Source: Ochromonas danica
Taxonomy: Eukaryota > Sar > Chrysophyceae > Chromulinales > Chromulinaceae
Reading direction: 5' to 3'
Assembly: GCA_015146655.1 (NCBI GenBank)
Contig: VKHL01000022.1
Location: 1 to 64,000 of the forward strand
Length of the DNA: 64,000 nt
Shown: positions 8,606 to 20,966 of the stretch, one piece after another
Numbering within the stretch: the stretch's first letter is position 1
How the letters are laid out: every line of letters starts with the position of its first letter
Position numbers and translations under genes: made by a program
The notes under the pieces: generated by a model
Told to the model about the DNA's origin: nothing
The model's database searches: none
What the model saw: the letters and a program-made list of their open reading frames with translations, nothing else

Positions 8606-11600
8606 TTAGAAAACATCGAGGGCAGTGCGAGTAGCACCTCTGTTCAACAGATCGATAACGAGAGCTTTTTCGCCCTCCTTTCCCTTGGGGAATGGAAGAG
8701 CCTCCACATCCTGGATAACCTTGCTCAACTCTTGCTCCTTGCGATAGTACTCGAAGGCACGCTCAGCCACTTTCTCCGCAGGGCAGGTCTCCACAAAGTG
8801 GATTCCTTCCTTGTAGACAAGCTTGGAGGCTAAGGTGGAAGCAATAGCATTCTTCTGGTACTGAAGAGGGAAGCGGCTGGGAACACGATCACCAGCGATA
8901 GTAGCAAGCTTCTTGGGAAGATTCTCAATGATCAAAGGTTGCAACTCACGGAAAAGTGGATCGGTGGGAACTACATTGGCGAGAGCATCAGTAACTGCGT
9001 CAGTGACTTTAGCAATCGCAAAGGAAATGCGCTCACTGAAGTGAGGCAAAGCGCCAGGGTAGTTGCGATACTCACGGAAGAGTAATTCGCCCTCCTGTCT
9101 GGCAAGATAACGAAGCTTCTCCAGAACATCGTTAACCAACTCAGGCTTGACAGCAACAAACTCCTGCTTGGTCAACAACATGGAAGCAGCAACTTCGCAA
9201 GAGGAGGTGACGACACCGCACTTGTTGGCAGAAGAGTCCTTCACGATGGTGACACCAGCATGCTTGAAAAGATTCTGACGAGCCTCGGGAGTGGTGAAGA
9301 TGTTGGCACCTTCAACAATCAAGGGGCTGCTGGGCTTGCCATCGGCATCCAGGAACTGTCTCCAATTGTCACCATTGATGGTGTTAGGGCGACCACCAGC
9401 AGGAACGAAGACATCAGCCTTCACTCTAAAGTGCATGGTGTTTCTGCGAGCAAAGCCCTCCTCAGTAGTAGATGACAAAACAACACCTTGCTTGCTGAGC
9501 TTCTTAGGATTGAATTGATCAATAGGCTTGCTCTCATTGAATAAGCGAAGCAACTCAGTGGCGTCCAAACCCTTGGGGTCTTCAGCAACACCAAAGCCAT
9601 CGGCAACGCCAACAATCTTACAGGTGTCGGGATACTCACGATGCAAGATGCGCATCAAGTTACCAGCGACATCGCCATCAGGGCCACCAGTGATCTTGAT
9701 GGTGAAAGGATCTTTCCTGGGATCAACACCCAAAACGCGACGCAAAGCGACATCAAGGTAGACAAAGACACCCTCACTGGTGACACCGAACTCCTTGTGG
9801 TTAAATCCATTCTCCTTCTTGGAAGACATGAAAGCGTCAGGAATAGGATAACCTCTCTCGGCAGCGCGATTGACAATCCACTCAATGTCAGCAGGAATCA
9901 CCTGTTCATCAGGGCCAAGGTAAATAAGCTCATCATGACCGTAGAAATCAACAAGCTTCTTGACGTTGCTGGAGACAGTGAGATCCAACAGGGAATCAAC
10001 GAAAGCCTTCACAGACTTGCGCAAAGCAAATTGTCTGGTGCTAGCAGGAATGGTAGGAGTGTTGACAAGCACCACTGCCTTGGAGCCGCCCTCAGGAATA
10101 TCCTTATTCTTCAGCTGCTGAGCGTATGAAAGGTTGTACACCTCGTCATACTGTCTGGAAGACTCCAATGCATACTGATCAGAGTTCTGAGGGCTGACAA
10201 TGCGAAGACCACCTCGAGCAATATCGCGGAAGCGGTTATGGAAGGCGTTGAAGTGACGGCCATGGGAGAAGATGAGGCCGAAAGGAATGGGCTTGTCAGT
10301 TCCCTGAGGGAACATGATGGTTGGGTTGAGGCGCAAGCTCAAGGCATAGCGTTCAGGGAAGTAAAAGTTGGTTCTCAAGGTTGCATGAACACTGTCGAGC
10401 ATCTTGTTCAACAAAACTTGAGCAGCCTCAAACTGCATGACATTGATCTTCTTGCGGATTTCCTCAGAGCGAGCATTGAATTCAGTGTCGCCCAAGCGCT
10501 TCTTAGGATTGAAGCGGTCCAGGAAGAGAGTAGCAATAGACTCAGCAATGCCGAGAACTTTCTCATTAGCAGATACTAACTGAATGATAGAACTGATACT
10601 GGCGAAATTGTGAGCATCTTGCTTGAATAATGGGCCATGAAGCAATGAGCACAAGGCGGTGATAACTTCAGCCTTGTCCAATCCAAGAGCAGGGTATCTA
10701 GTAAGTCCTAACTCGGTTGTAGCATTGTCCAACCACTTGATGCGCTGAAGATCACTGCGAAGAACTTCAGCGAACTCAGAGTTGGTGTTGAGGTTGCTCT
10801 TGGCATCGATCGGTGAAACAAGGAGGCGAAGCATAACAACGGAGTTAGCAGCATCCGCGGTGGAATCATCGATGATATCAAGGTGGGCACGAGAGATATC
10901 TAATCCACGAGCAGTAATCACTCCAGAGCAGAGACGCAATAAGACCTCTGACAACACATTGGCTGCAGCAATAGTAACCCAAGATGAGTTGGTGGGGTTT
11001 CCGTTGTGCTTGGCAGGCTCAATGTGAACAGCAGAGTTATCAGTGCCTTGGACCTTCTCGAAAAGCTCGCGCTGGACCAAGAAGCGGCGAGCATTGCTAT
11101 TGGCAGCGTAATTAGGAGAAACTCTCTTCAAGTACTCAGCAATAGCAGTCTGGGAGTGCAACTTCTCGTTGTAAGCAGGTGCGTTTGGATCAGAAGCATG
11201 CTTGCCAGCCTTAAGCTCCTCGATGTATTGGAGAATCCAAGCAGCGTTATCCAAAGTGGCTCCACGGTGCTTGATGCCATTCTTCTTGAAGTGGAAGATG
11301 TTCAAGGCGAGCTCACTATCCATAGAAGTGAAGACATTCACATTCTTCAGGAAATGTCCTTCAGGAACGTGCAAGTTCTTGATCTGGCTCCAAAGAAGTC
11401 CCGAGGTGCTCTGGCTATTGATATAAGTCACAAACTTTCCTTGGTTTTCTCTGTCAGGATTCTCAATCTTCAAGGTGAGTTCCGACTGGTTGAGATCACG
11501 GAGCACAGACACTGCCTTGACATGTTGGAAACGGAATTGCTCAGGAACTTGGCGGAAATATGAAGCCTAAGAAAGAAAGATACAGTCAGCATGGAGGGTA

Positions 11601-11929
11601 TGCAATAATGACCACCCAATTGTCACTTACCGGCATCTTTCTCAGAAACCAAGGAACAACCTGTTGAAGAAAACACAAATATGCTTTTTAAGATCAATTT
11701 CAAACATATATCGATGTAATCATCTCACCTTAGCGTTGAGTTCACGTTGTTGCTCAGAAACATCATGAATGACGGAAGAAATGGTCACTTGTTGAAGTTT
11801 TTCATCTGACTTAGGCACCCAAGATTTAATGGAAGAGAACGTACGAATTGGAGTCATACGAGTCTTTCCAGCTAAGGCCAAGACAACCGACTTGGTTGAA
11901 TGAAGACGTAAAAGACGAGAGGCACTCAT
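8606..11929 (-). CDS. GDH2: NAD-specific glutamate dehydrogenase, large class, mitochondrial
   Basis: Three exons on the minus strand: 11929-11729, 11660-11631 (a 30-bp microexon) and 11566-8606. All joins are phase 0 and give 1063 aa. The enzyme oxidatively deaminates glutamate to 2-oxoglutarate with NAD+. Family motifs: VVPWFLRKMP followed by ASYFRQVPE near the N-terminus, a GLIFSHGRHFNAFHNRF-type block, the Lys-bearing PEGGSKAVVLV at about 565, and a dinucleotide-fold segment KITGGPDGDVAGN. The length fits the ~115-kDa class of fungi and stramenopiles, not the 50-kDa form. The first 30 residues are basic and Ser/Arg/Leu-rich (MSASRLLRLHSTKS), a mitochondrial presequence. An in-frame ATG exists at 11968, but 11929 gives the cleaner presequence. 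Confidence 0.93.
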
Positions 11930-13557
11930 TCTCCTACCACTAGTTGTTAACCCGTAAGCGAAATGCAATGGATTGTGACTGCTCGGTGTGGATCAACAGG
12001 TGGGGCTGACAGAGGAACACACTCAACAAGACTGACGGCTTGCTGTGTGACACACTGTCCCAGGCCCAGCCTGTGCGGTTCCGGCGGGGGGAGATTCAAA
12101 GTACAGAGTGAACTTCAACCTCCACAGTCAGCCAGGAATTTACAGATTGCTTCAACATAGACAACATCAGAAGAATTGTTAAAAGAACTTCAAGACTTGA
12201 ATAATCAAGTGATTAATTTCATTTGATGATAAGGTCGAATATCATGCTTTTATACTACTTGTTCTCCTTCTAAACTTGTCATTCATTCGGGTTCATTCAT
12301 CATAAAAACATCTTCATCTCTATTGGATTCCAGGGTTGCAGAGAAGAACGCGTTTTCCTGCCATATTCAAAGAATATTCTGTTCCATCCAGGACGCGGTC
12401 TTCGTGGCTGCCAAGCAAGAGAAGAAAATGAACGGTGAATTCAACCATCATGATTGAATCTGAGGAGATTCATAGAAATCTCCTTGATTTTGATTGATGT
12501 AGTGCAGGGTGGAAACATGAATCAAATGATCGTTGCTTCGTATGACTCATGTGATGCAATGTGGTAAAATATGACTATGGCCCATAACGCATCGTGGGCT
12601 GTACAAGCGGGACAAGTTCAACAAGGTGATGAAAGATATGGAATGTGATCACTTTCGACTCCGATCGAGCCTTCCTTTCTCGCCAACACCTGACTGTGAC
12701 GGCAACCATCGAGGATCGCCTGTTAGCACTTAGAAGCCACCAAGCACTGCGCGAGATTGTCAATGCTGGCACATCAGCCTTGCATCTCGTCAAAGCCGAA
12801 TAGCCCATACCTACTGTATCCCAAATTGCTGCAATACACAAGCAAGATCTCCTTTCCTTATTAGCGTAGGATGAGTGGTCGACCAAAGAGATTGCAGCTC
12901 GGGCGAAAGAGGGAGGGAGGTGACAGGAGCTTTTTCTGTGTGTCTTTGCCTGATATTGATGGTATAAAGTCCCCTACTCGGTTAATGGTGAACTTCCATA
13001 GATAACCTCCATACTTTCTACATGATATGATGCCCATGACTCTCATCTGATTGCGTTTTGAGAGTATGTATTTTACGAGAGCGTGTTATAATAAAACACT
13101 AACCTACCTTCTCTCCAAACCATCAACCATCTCACTTTCTTTTCATCGCTAAACTTCAGCATATAGAACCTTTTGCCATAGTTGGCACTTCAACATTCTA
13201 GTGAACGTCCATTGTTATAGTAGGGGACTTGGCAACTAACTAGACTATATCACTAGCAATAGGTGCACATTGAAGGTTGGTATTTGACGATGAGTTACTT
13301 AATTGCAATGATAGCTCAGATCATGCTGCTAGCTTCTTCATCTTGTTAGATCTTATGCTAATCCTTGTCTTACTAGAGAGAATTATAGTGATGCTTATAT
13401 TGATCCTACAGCAGACCCTAGCAAGCCTCTACAGCCTGTTACAAGCCATAGTCTACCAACATACCCCTCATGTTGTCAGATTACAGCATCAGAGTCCTTC
13501 ACATATCTTTTGAGAGTCTGGAAATCTGGGTATTTGCTCTTGCCACTTGCCACACCC
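11930..13557. other. 1.6-kb spacer, possible gene relic
   Basis: No gene could be supported. Around 12595-12815 on the plus strand two frames in succession look protein-like (LYKRDKFNKVMKDMEC, then TVTATIEDRLLALRSH), as in a decayed exon, but I cannot name a family and stops interrupt both. 13277-13513 has an open frame rich in Leu/Ile with no motif, directly upstream of ALG12. The 11930-12170 end is the NAD-GDH promoter side and is locally G+C-rich. Confidence 0.4.
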
Positions 13558-15868
13558 ATGTTGACAAGAAGAAGACGAAGACAGATGTCAAGATCATCAT
13601 CAATATTAGAAATTATTGATTTCTTACCTCTCTTCACTATCATTATCTACCTCTTCTCCTGTCCTTATACTAAAGTAGAAGAAAGTTTCAATGTACAAGC
13701 TATTCATGACCTTCTCTCTTATGGTATCTTCCATCTCTCCCAATATGATCACTTACAATTCCCTGGTGTTGTATCACGTACTTTCCTAGGTCCTCTATGT
13801 ATTACTTGTCTTACTTATCCTATGGACTTCCTTCTTAAGTTATTGTTCTCTATGTCACTAACAGGGTTAACTAGACAGATTATCATTCGTCTAGTATTAG
13901 GAGGAATAGGATGGATTGCATTAGTTACTTTTAGAAAAGCCATTTCTAAGAGATTTAATAGTCGTATTGGTCAATTGTTTATGATCATAATTAGCTTACA
14001 ATTTCACTTTTCATTCTATCTATCAAGGACATTACCTAATACCTTTGCTCTTATCTTATCTATGTTAGCCTATGCAAGATGGTTAGATGGACGTGCATTA
14101 CAAGCATTGGTTATATTAGCTATAGCAACAATTGTCTTTCGATGTGATTTGATTATTCTTATTGGTGTTATGACAATACAGATGTTATATACGGGTGAGG
14201 TGAGTGACATCATTCACAGTAGATCTAGCAGTGTGTATTATTGTTATGGTAATTGTAATGGTTATATAGTATTGTATGTTGTTATTGTAAGTGTAAGTGC
14301 ATGTATTGTTATTTTAATTGTCATATATATAGTACTGCATTGAGTGTCATTGTAATTGTCTTAGAGTTGTGCATGTTGTTATTGTAACATAATTGCCATA
14401 TGCGTATAGAGTATTGTACATGTATGTATAGTCATGGCAGTCTAGTAGTGTGTATTGTTACTATCAGCTCGCTTATTTACATGTTGTCTTGTATGTATCA
14501 GATAACCTTCCTACCATCTCTCTTAGTGGGAATTCTAGTGGGAGTGATTACACTTACAGTCACTATATCAGTAGATTCCTACTTTTGGCGCAGGTTAGTA
14601 TAATAGTAGTCATAGTAATATAGTCATAGTCATGTTATTCTCTATTATCAATCTTACATGCTCTACTCTGGAAAACAGATGGTTATGGCCAGAAGGAGAA
14701 GTATTATTCTTTAATACCATTGAGAATCGTTCCTCTGAATGGGGTGTTATGGCTTGGCATTGGTACTTCACCTCTGCCTTACCAAAGGTACATATATAGT
14801 AACATTACAGTGTGGGTTGATGTGTAACTTGTTGTCTCATCTATTGTATCGCGTTGATAGGCACTTACCACTAATCTTCTTTGGATTATCTGTGCTTTCA
14901 TTGGGATTCGATTTGATTCCAACATACCATCAACATCATCATTGTTCAGTTGGCTACCTCTCTCATTCCGACGACCCAATATGTCTATTTTATATTATGG
15001 TAGTGCTGTATTGATGTTTATCTCTATTTACAGTATTCTACCTCATAAAGAATTGAGATTTATCTTTCCTGCTTTACCTATGTTATCATTGGTTGCTGCA
15101 GTAGGGTTAGGTAATTTGCTACCTGGTCGATCTGAAATACTATTTTATCCTCTTAGTCTACTAGATGATGATGATGAGCTAATAATTCAACAGCATTCTA
15201 CTCATAAGAAGAAAGATGATGATTATGATCATGATGATAAAGATAAAGATAGCAAGTCAACGACAGAGAAGTCTGTAGTGGAAGGACGTCATGCAGTCTA
15301 TGGATTCTTAGTTAGTCTAGGAGTGATCTTGATTATGACTATCGCCATGTTTCTTGCTAGTATATTCTTATCCTCATCAGCACATAACTATCCTGGTGGT
15401 GTAGCCATTGATAGATTACTAAATCAACATCTTCCTTTACAACTTGCTGATACTCTGAATGGTAGTGGCAGTGGTAGTGCTAATCGCATTTCTCAACCTA
15501 TTTTCATTCATATCGATGTTCCAGCTGCTATGACAGGTGTTACAAGATTTACTCAAGAAAGAATTGTCTTACCAACAACAAGCAATGAGAAATGCTTTCA
15601 ACCAAGTGGATATCTCAATCTTGATCCTGAGAATTATTCTCTGTCAACTGCTTGTGCAGAGGATCTTCTAATCTATTCCAAGAATGAGACTAGAAAGGAT
15701 CTGAGGTCATTTGATTGGATTATTACAGCAGATCCCAGTAGACATGAAAGTGTTGGTTTTCGTATTGCGGAGACTGTCTATGCCTTTAAACGTCTGCAAT
15801 GGTCGAAAACTGGTCCACATGTTGTACTAGCACCAAGCTTATATATTATGGTTCATGAAGATGATTGA
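13558..15868 (+). CDS. ALG12: ALG12 alpha-1,6-mannosyltransferase (GT22)
   Basis: Four exons, 13558-14199, 14502-14593, 14679-14787 and 14861-15868; phases agree and give 616 aa. ALG12 adds the eighth mannose to the dolichol-linked N-glycan precursor in the ER lumen, using dolichol-P-mannose. Family blocks in order: [18 protein letters not shown] with the acidic catalytic loop, [25 protein letters not shown] joined across an intron to [36 protein letters not shown] and [14 protein letters not shown]. Many hydrophobic helices. A charged Asp/His/Lys-rich insert around 420-450 is absent from animal ALG12. The first intron is about 300 bp, longer than most here. Start 13558 was chosen as the first ATG in frame; a second lies nine codons on. 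Confidence 0.93.
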
Positions 15869-16295
15869 TAAAGTTGATAGTGCAAAAGAGAAATACCACT
15901 CTATAAGCTCTATCTATCTCTTTCATTAACTTGTTAATTCAAGTTAGTTTATGTAAAAAAAATGTCTATTTGTTAGACGTCACATTTCAAAGCTTTCACT
16001 GAACGATCCAGCTAGTCTACTGTCTGTTGAAGTATCTCTAGACTAGACTAGATTAGACTACCCAGCAGACAGACTAGACTACTCACACCATGGTAGAGAG
16101 GATAGTTAGTGACGCTGCTGCAGTAATGGCAAGAGTTATTAAGAAGGTAGTGAGTGAGTCTAGTAGTCTAGTCTAGTCTAGTCTCTATCTTGGTGGATTC
16201 CACGAGTCTACAGAGTGGAATAGAGAGAGGACCTCATAGGCTACCTTCTTTCCCGTTAGTGCTATACAGTATGTCTCCTATCTATTCCGTTCTAG
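15869..16295. repeat. Spacer with CTAGA/TCTAG-rich inverted repeats
   Basis: Between ALG12 and the small membrane-protein gene, convergent. Bases 16047-16083 are rich in CTAGACTAGA and 16154-16185 in the complementary TCTAGTCTAG, so the two blocks can pair over roughly 100 bp of spacer. Similar CTAGTCTAG runs recur near 57090. Low-complexity inverted repeats, not a recognisable transposon. Confidence 0.5.
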
Positions 16296-16598
16296 TTAGT
16301 CTTCCTTGGCCTTCACAGTGCGGTCAAGAATCCCTAATAGCAATCCTAAGAGAATAATAGGACCCCATATAATGAAAATCACTTCCACAGGATAGAGATG
16401 ATAAGGAAAGCGATGTTTATCTAAGATCTTTAATGCAGCATAACGCCATAAAAATCCTCCTAAAATCAAAAATAAGAAATATTCTATTCTATGTCTCCAT
16501 CGACTATACCATGAAAGAGATGATGATGAATCTTCTTCTTCTTCCTTCTCTTCTCTTCGATCATCTCGTCGTGATGATGATGATGATGATGATGGCAT
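16296..16598 (-). CDS. Small two-TM protein, function unknown
   Basis: 100 aa, single exon. A Ser/Arg/Glu-rich hydrophilic N-terminus of about 35 residues is followed by two hydrophobic segments (YFLFLILGGFLWRYAAL and VIFIIWGPIILLGLLLGIL) separated by a short HRFPYHLYP loop, and a charged VKAKED tail. I do not recognise the family; it looks like a small ER or mitochondrial membrane subunit. It lies 367 bp downstream of GLE1 on the same strand. The ATG at 16598 follows a run of GAT/ATC repeats, which encodes the poly-Ser start; length polymorphism there is likely. Confidence 0.6.
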   Translation of the reverse strand: MPSSSSSSSRRDDRREEKEEEEDSSSSLSWYSRWRHRIEYFLFLILGGFLWRYAALKILDKHRFPYHLYPVEVIFIIWGPIILLGLLLGILDRTVKAKED

Positions 16599-16965
16599 GG
16601 GTAGAAGGTCTCTTCAACTCCACAGTCAGTCAATCCACTACCTTCCTTCCTTTCTTTCTCTCTCTACCTAACCCTAACCTATTTCACCAGATCAATCACT
16701 GATAAACAGGATACGACCAGATGTCTGACTGAAAAGTGAAAACTGAAACTGAAGTCAGAGTGGTTCGAGAATGATGGTGGTGGGCATTCTTTCTTCACCT
16801 TTGTCTGAATATCTGAGAATTTGGACCCCTGGCCAAAGTGGTAAAATCCAAATCTGGCCTAAGGGTCACCCCCTTAGCATAGCATCTTATTACACTCCCT
16901 CAGACTTCCTACTACAATAACTACTAGACTAACAATCTGTCTGTCACCGTTACCCTTTACTGCTA
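16599..16965. other. Spacer downstream of GLE1
   Basis: 367 bp with no gene seen. It is the GLE1 3' region and the promoter side of the small two-TM gene. Two tandem CCCTAACCTA-like units near 16664-16680 resemble telomere repeats but are too few to mean anything. Confidence 0.5.
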
Positions 16966-17410
16966 CTAACACTCTTGCTTGTGAAACAAACTCATGAAAT
17001 CTTGTCCATTGGATGTTAAAAAGCGTTGAACAAAGGTCTCTAAACTCTTCTTCTTGGCCATTTTCTCATCTAGCTTAGGCAAGATATCCCTTTGAATCAC
17101 TTCTAACATCTTCAAAAAGACTCCACCATACTTCATATGAAGATCTCTTCCTGCAATACGTAAGACCACTTCCAAGCAGGTTGCGGTAAAGAATTGTGAT
17201 GTAGTCATAGTAGAAAAGGCATTAATCAACCGTGTGAGATAGCGATAGATATGAGCTATCGTAAAGGGACGTTGCTCGGGTTGGATAGCAATGACCGCGA
17301 AGACTGCAATGATCTTGGACATACGTGCTAACCAGGCATCATTACTCTCCCAACTCGTGCTCCCTGCCTATTAACACCATCACCCATGCAATACATACCA
17401 CGTCAGATAG

Positions 17411-17456
<46 letters not shown>

Positions 17457-19959
17457 GCATTCTAGACAATAATCTCATTACCTTCTTGATAAATCCCAAG
17501 GAATGAAGGTAAACATCTCCTTCACTACTACCCAGTCCTTCTGGTAGTACATAAGGAATTAGTAATGGACAAGCATGATAGAAATGATTAACAAAGTATT
17601 CCCCCAAGGACTCCATCTCTTGACATAATCCAACAACTAATCTTGCAAGACGTAATGGTTGTCCTTCATCCATTTCATTAAAGAATTCTTCTTGACAATC
17701 ACGTAAGACATTACTAACTACCTTATATAGCATGTATTTCATCATTTCTTTACTATCACTATGTGCTATCATAATCTTTTCTAATAATTGATTAATAGCA
17801 TTACTTTGTGATTCTTTGGTAATTGATAAACGATTAAAGATGACTCTTAATCGATCCATTTGATATGATTTAATACGTTGCATAAAAGGTGATGTCTTAT
17901 CTTGTTCTAATCCTTCAACTTCCGTTTTCAATCCTTCTGCTTTATAAGCTATTAATAACGTCATAATAACATAAGGTGGTTGATGATTATAATAATAATC
18001 ATGAATCTTCTCATCTATAATAACCTTATCAAGATAATCACGAAATCGTTCAATACGACTATTCACACCATGATGATGTAAGATTACTTTCACTAAGTCC
18101 ATTATAGTCTTTAGAAGAGTAAAGAACTTATCTTGATAATAGAGTGCTAGAAGATGCCCTGTAAATCGCAAGAAAGTATGTAATAGAAAGCATAATAAAG
18201 CAGGAGTTACCATGCCTCCTAGACTTTCTTTCTTTTCCATAACATAGACAAGATAAGCTAATTGATGACTTGTATGAAGAATCCAATTCCAAGCAATTGT
18301 TAGATTTTGTCCTATTAGTTCAGTCATTGATGATTGTAACAGAATCTCACCAGATGATGATGATGATGAAGATTCTAATTCTAGACAAAGATCACGATTA
18401 CTACTATAAGAGAGATAACTTGCAAAAAATCGGAAAATTGCCATTTTCTCATCAACAGATAAATCATCACTAATAGCAGAAGAAGAGGAAGAAGAAGGTA
18501 GAATAGCAGTAAAGTTTGGAATAATCCAATCTAAACATGATTTAGCTATCTTGCCTTCTATCAATCGTTGTAAGTATTTTCTCTTTCCTTCTGATAATAT
18601 CATTCCTAGTCCTGATACAATCATAGCATAAAATTGACTATAATATTCATTAGCTTGTTTTTGTGCTTCTTGAAAGATCGTATTGACTAATGATAACATC
18701 ACCCATGTTAGAGAGTTATTCTCAACTCCAACTTCTTGTATAAAGTCATATAAAGAATGAATCAAGGAGATGACATACTTTAGTGCAATACGTTGCTTAC
18801 TTGGATCAAGACTATTACTACCATTACCACTACCATTATCACCATTACTACTAGACATCATGGTAGTTGAAGAAGTAGAGAGAGCAGGGATAAGCTGTAG
18901 AGGATTCTTAAGAGAGGCTTGGATTTCATTCCATTTCTCACTTTGTTCATGAGTTAGTACTACTACCGACGTATCTTTTGTTTTATTTACACTTTCTTCT
19001 TGTTGAAGGAAGAAAGTTACACTTTGTTTAGCATGTTGTTGCATAGTAGAAAGAAAAGGAAAGATTCCATGCCTGACTTCAATAACTTCTTGTAAGATCT
19101 TAGTAGATCGTTCAGCTTGAGCTAATTCATCAGATAGACGATCTCCTTCTTGAGTTAGCTTCTCTATAACTATTTCACTCTTCTTAACTTCTTCTAACAT
19201 ATATTGATGATAAGATGATGACGAAGAGATAGATTGTGATAAGGTATTAACAAGTGTAGTAATCTCTTGTAATCGTCTTTGACGATCTGTTAATAACGAT
19301 GACGATGATGATGACGATGACTTTGTTAAGTAACGATCACTCTCTAGTAGTGCTTGAGATAACTTCTCATAGATAATTCTTCCTTCTTCTACAACTTTCT
19401 TTATCCCATGAAAGAATGGGAAATGATGTTCTTCAAAGATAACCATTAATTGATTCAAAGACAGAATAGGAATATTAGTCTTTATAATCTTCTCTTGGAA
19501 ATCCTTCATAATCAAGTCAATAGATTGACTTTCAATACGATGAGATGTGAAATAGTCTTTGATTAACTGGACTACTTCTGTAGGTAAAGGAGGAGTAGTG
19601 GTAGAGGTAGTTGTGATAGGAGTGCGTAGGAAATGTTGATCTATTTTCTCTACAGCATGTTGCCAAAGACGTTCTTGTTTAGCTGCAGCATCAAACTTTA
19701 ATAAAACTTCCTTTTGTTGGATTGCTTTAGCTTGAAGTTGTCGTTGATGTTGTTGTGAACGTTGTTGAGCATCGGAATCATAGGCATGGATCTAATAGAA
19801 GAACAACAAGAAGAAGGAGATGATGATGATGATGATAATGATATCATGAGAAGTGGTAGGAATAAAGGATGATGTGTTTTGATGATAACATACCTTCTCT
19901 TGCATATTCTTCTGAGCATTAATAAGAAGTGTACAGAAATCCTTTCTAGAGAGATCCAT
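16966..19959 (-). CDS. GLE1: GLE1 mRNA export factor
   Basis: Three exons, 19959-19894, 19791-17482 and 17367-16966, joined in phase 0; 925 aa. GLE1 sits on the cytoplasmic face of the nuclear pore and, with inositol hexakisphosphate, activates the DEAD-box helicase DBP5 for mRNA release. The N-terminal half is coiled coil with Gln-rich and Ser-rich runs. The C-terminal third is the GLE1 helical-repeat domain: YHACPLLIPYVLPEG, VYLHSLGF, ARMSKIIAVFAV across the last intron, IYRYLTRLINAF, and LEVVLRIAGRDLHMKYG. Ser repeats come from TCA/TCT microsatellites. Intron 2 carries an (AAC)n repeat. A frame continuing past 17482 into poly-Leu is intron read-through, not protein. Confidence 0.88.
17411..17456. 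repeat. (AAC)n microsatellite in GLE1 intron 2
   Basis: About fifteen uninterrupted AAC units inside the 114-bp last intron; on the transcript it reads (GTT)n between the GTAATG donor and the TAG acceptor. It fills about 40 percent of the intron, so repeat expansion would directly change intron length. Confidence 0.95.
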
Positions 19960-20966
19960 GACACAGAAGGAGAAGATACAGTCAGTCAATTACTTCATGG
20001 TCAGTCAATAAGTGAGGTATGAGGAAGGTATGTCAATAGCAGTCGATCACAGGCACAGTGAAGAAGAAGATACACAGCCACAATGAAGATACACAGCCAC
20101 AATGAAGATACACAGCCACAATGAAGATACACAGCCACAATGAAGATACACAGCCACAATGAAGATACACAGCCACAATGAAGATACACAGCCACAATGA
20201 AGATACACAGCCACAATGAAGATACACAGTCACAATGAAGATACACAGCCACAATGAAGATACACAGCCACAATGAAGATACACAGCCACAATGAAGGTA
20301 CACAGTCACAGTGGAGGTACACAGTCACAGTGCAGGTACACAGTCACAGTGAGCCTGGTGTCATAGTGAGAGTGCCATAGTGAGGACACAGTGTGGAGTC
20401 AGTCAGTCAATAGCAGAAGAGAGTGACAGTGAGTCACAGTGAGTTACTCATTAAGAAGGTGTTCATAGTAAGTCAATAGCAGTGAGTTACAGGAAGTCAG
20501 AGTTGAGTGATGCCCTCTACACTACACAGTGATAGAGGATTACACAGAATAGCAGACCACAACGATGCTTACCTTATACCATTCTCTTCCTCTCTTTTCA
20601 ATGTAACGTTACTACGATATTTCAACTTCAAAGGACGAAATTCTGAACGAGGATGTACAATATTCATTTTTTTGGAATTCAGTTTAATAAAAGCAATGTG
20701 ATTGTTAGAACGAGACTCAAACCAGCAGCAGAGAGAGTGGCGACATATTATTCTTTTGCGTGGAAAGCTATTTCTGGTAAATTTGGTTATCTGGCTCTAA
20801 GAGGCGGGGTTGCTGTTGTTGATTGTTGATGATGATGAAGTTGTTGCTGTCTCCTATTATCACCAATTAGTGACAAAAAAGAGAAAGTGATAGACTTTCA
20901 AACAAAAAGGAAAATCAATAAAGCAAATCCATACTTCTCAACACAAGTATCCTATTTCCTATCAAG
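19960..20966. promoter_or_regulatory. Divergent GLE1/ASH2 spacer
   Basis: 1 kb between the start codons of GLE1 (minus) and the ASH2-like gene (plus). The 20069-20350 part is a 19-bp minisatellite, listed separately. The rest holds imperfect GTCACAGTGAG-type variants up to about 20500 and then ordinary A+T-rich sequence before the ASH2-like start. No gene. Confidence 0.6.
20069..20350. repeat. 19-bp minisatellite
   Basis: About fifteen head-to-tail copies of GATACACAGCCACAATGAA; the first dozen are nearly identical and the last few drift to GGTACACAGTCACAGTG. Because 19 is not a multiple of 3 and the unit has no minus-strand stop, it creates long artificial minus-strand frames that repeat every 19 residues. 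These are not genes. Confidence 0.97.

Noticed and set aside
9641-10129. 162-codon plus-strand frame opposite NAD-GDH
   Set aside because: Antisense shadow of a strongly conserved exon.
12575-12886. 103-codon minus-strand frame
   Set aside because: Codon pattern and composition are not protein-like; the opposite strand looks slightly better but is broken.
16660-16682. Interstitial telomere repeat (CCTAACCCTAACC)
   Set aside because: Fewer than three units; expected by chance.
20001-20309. Overlapping minus-strand frames of 102 and 85 codons with a regular CGCVSSLWLCIFIVAVYLH pattern
   Set aside because: They are translations of the 19-bp minisatellite in different frames; a non-triplet repeat without stops gives this automatically.
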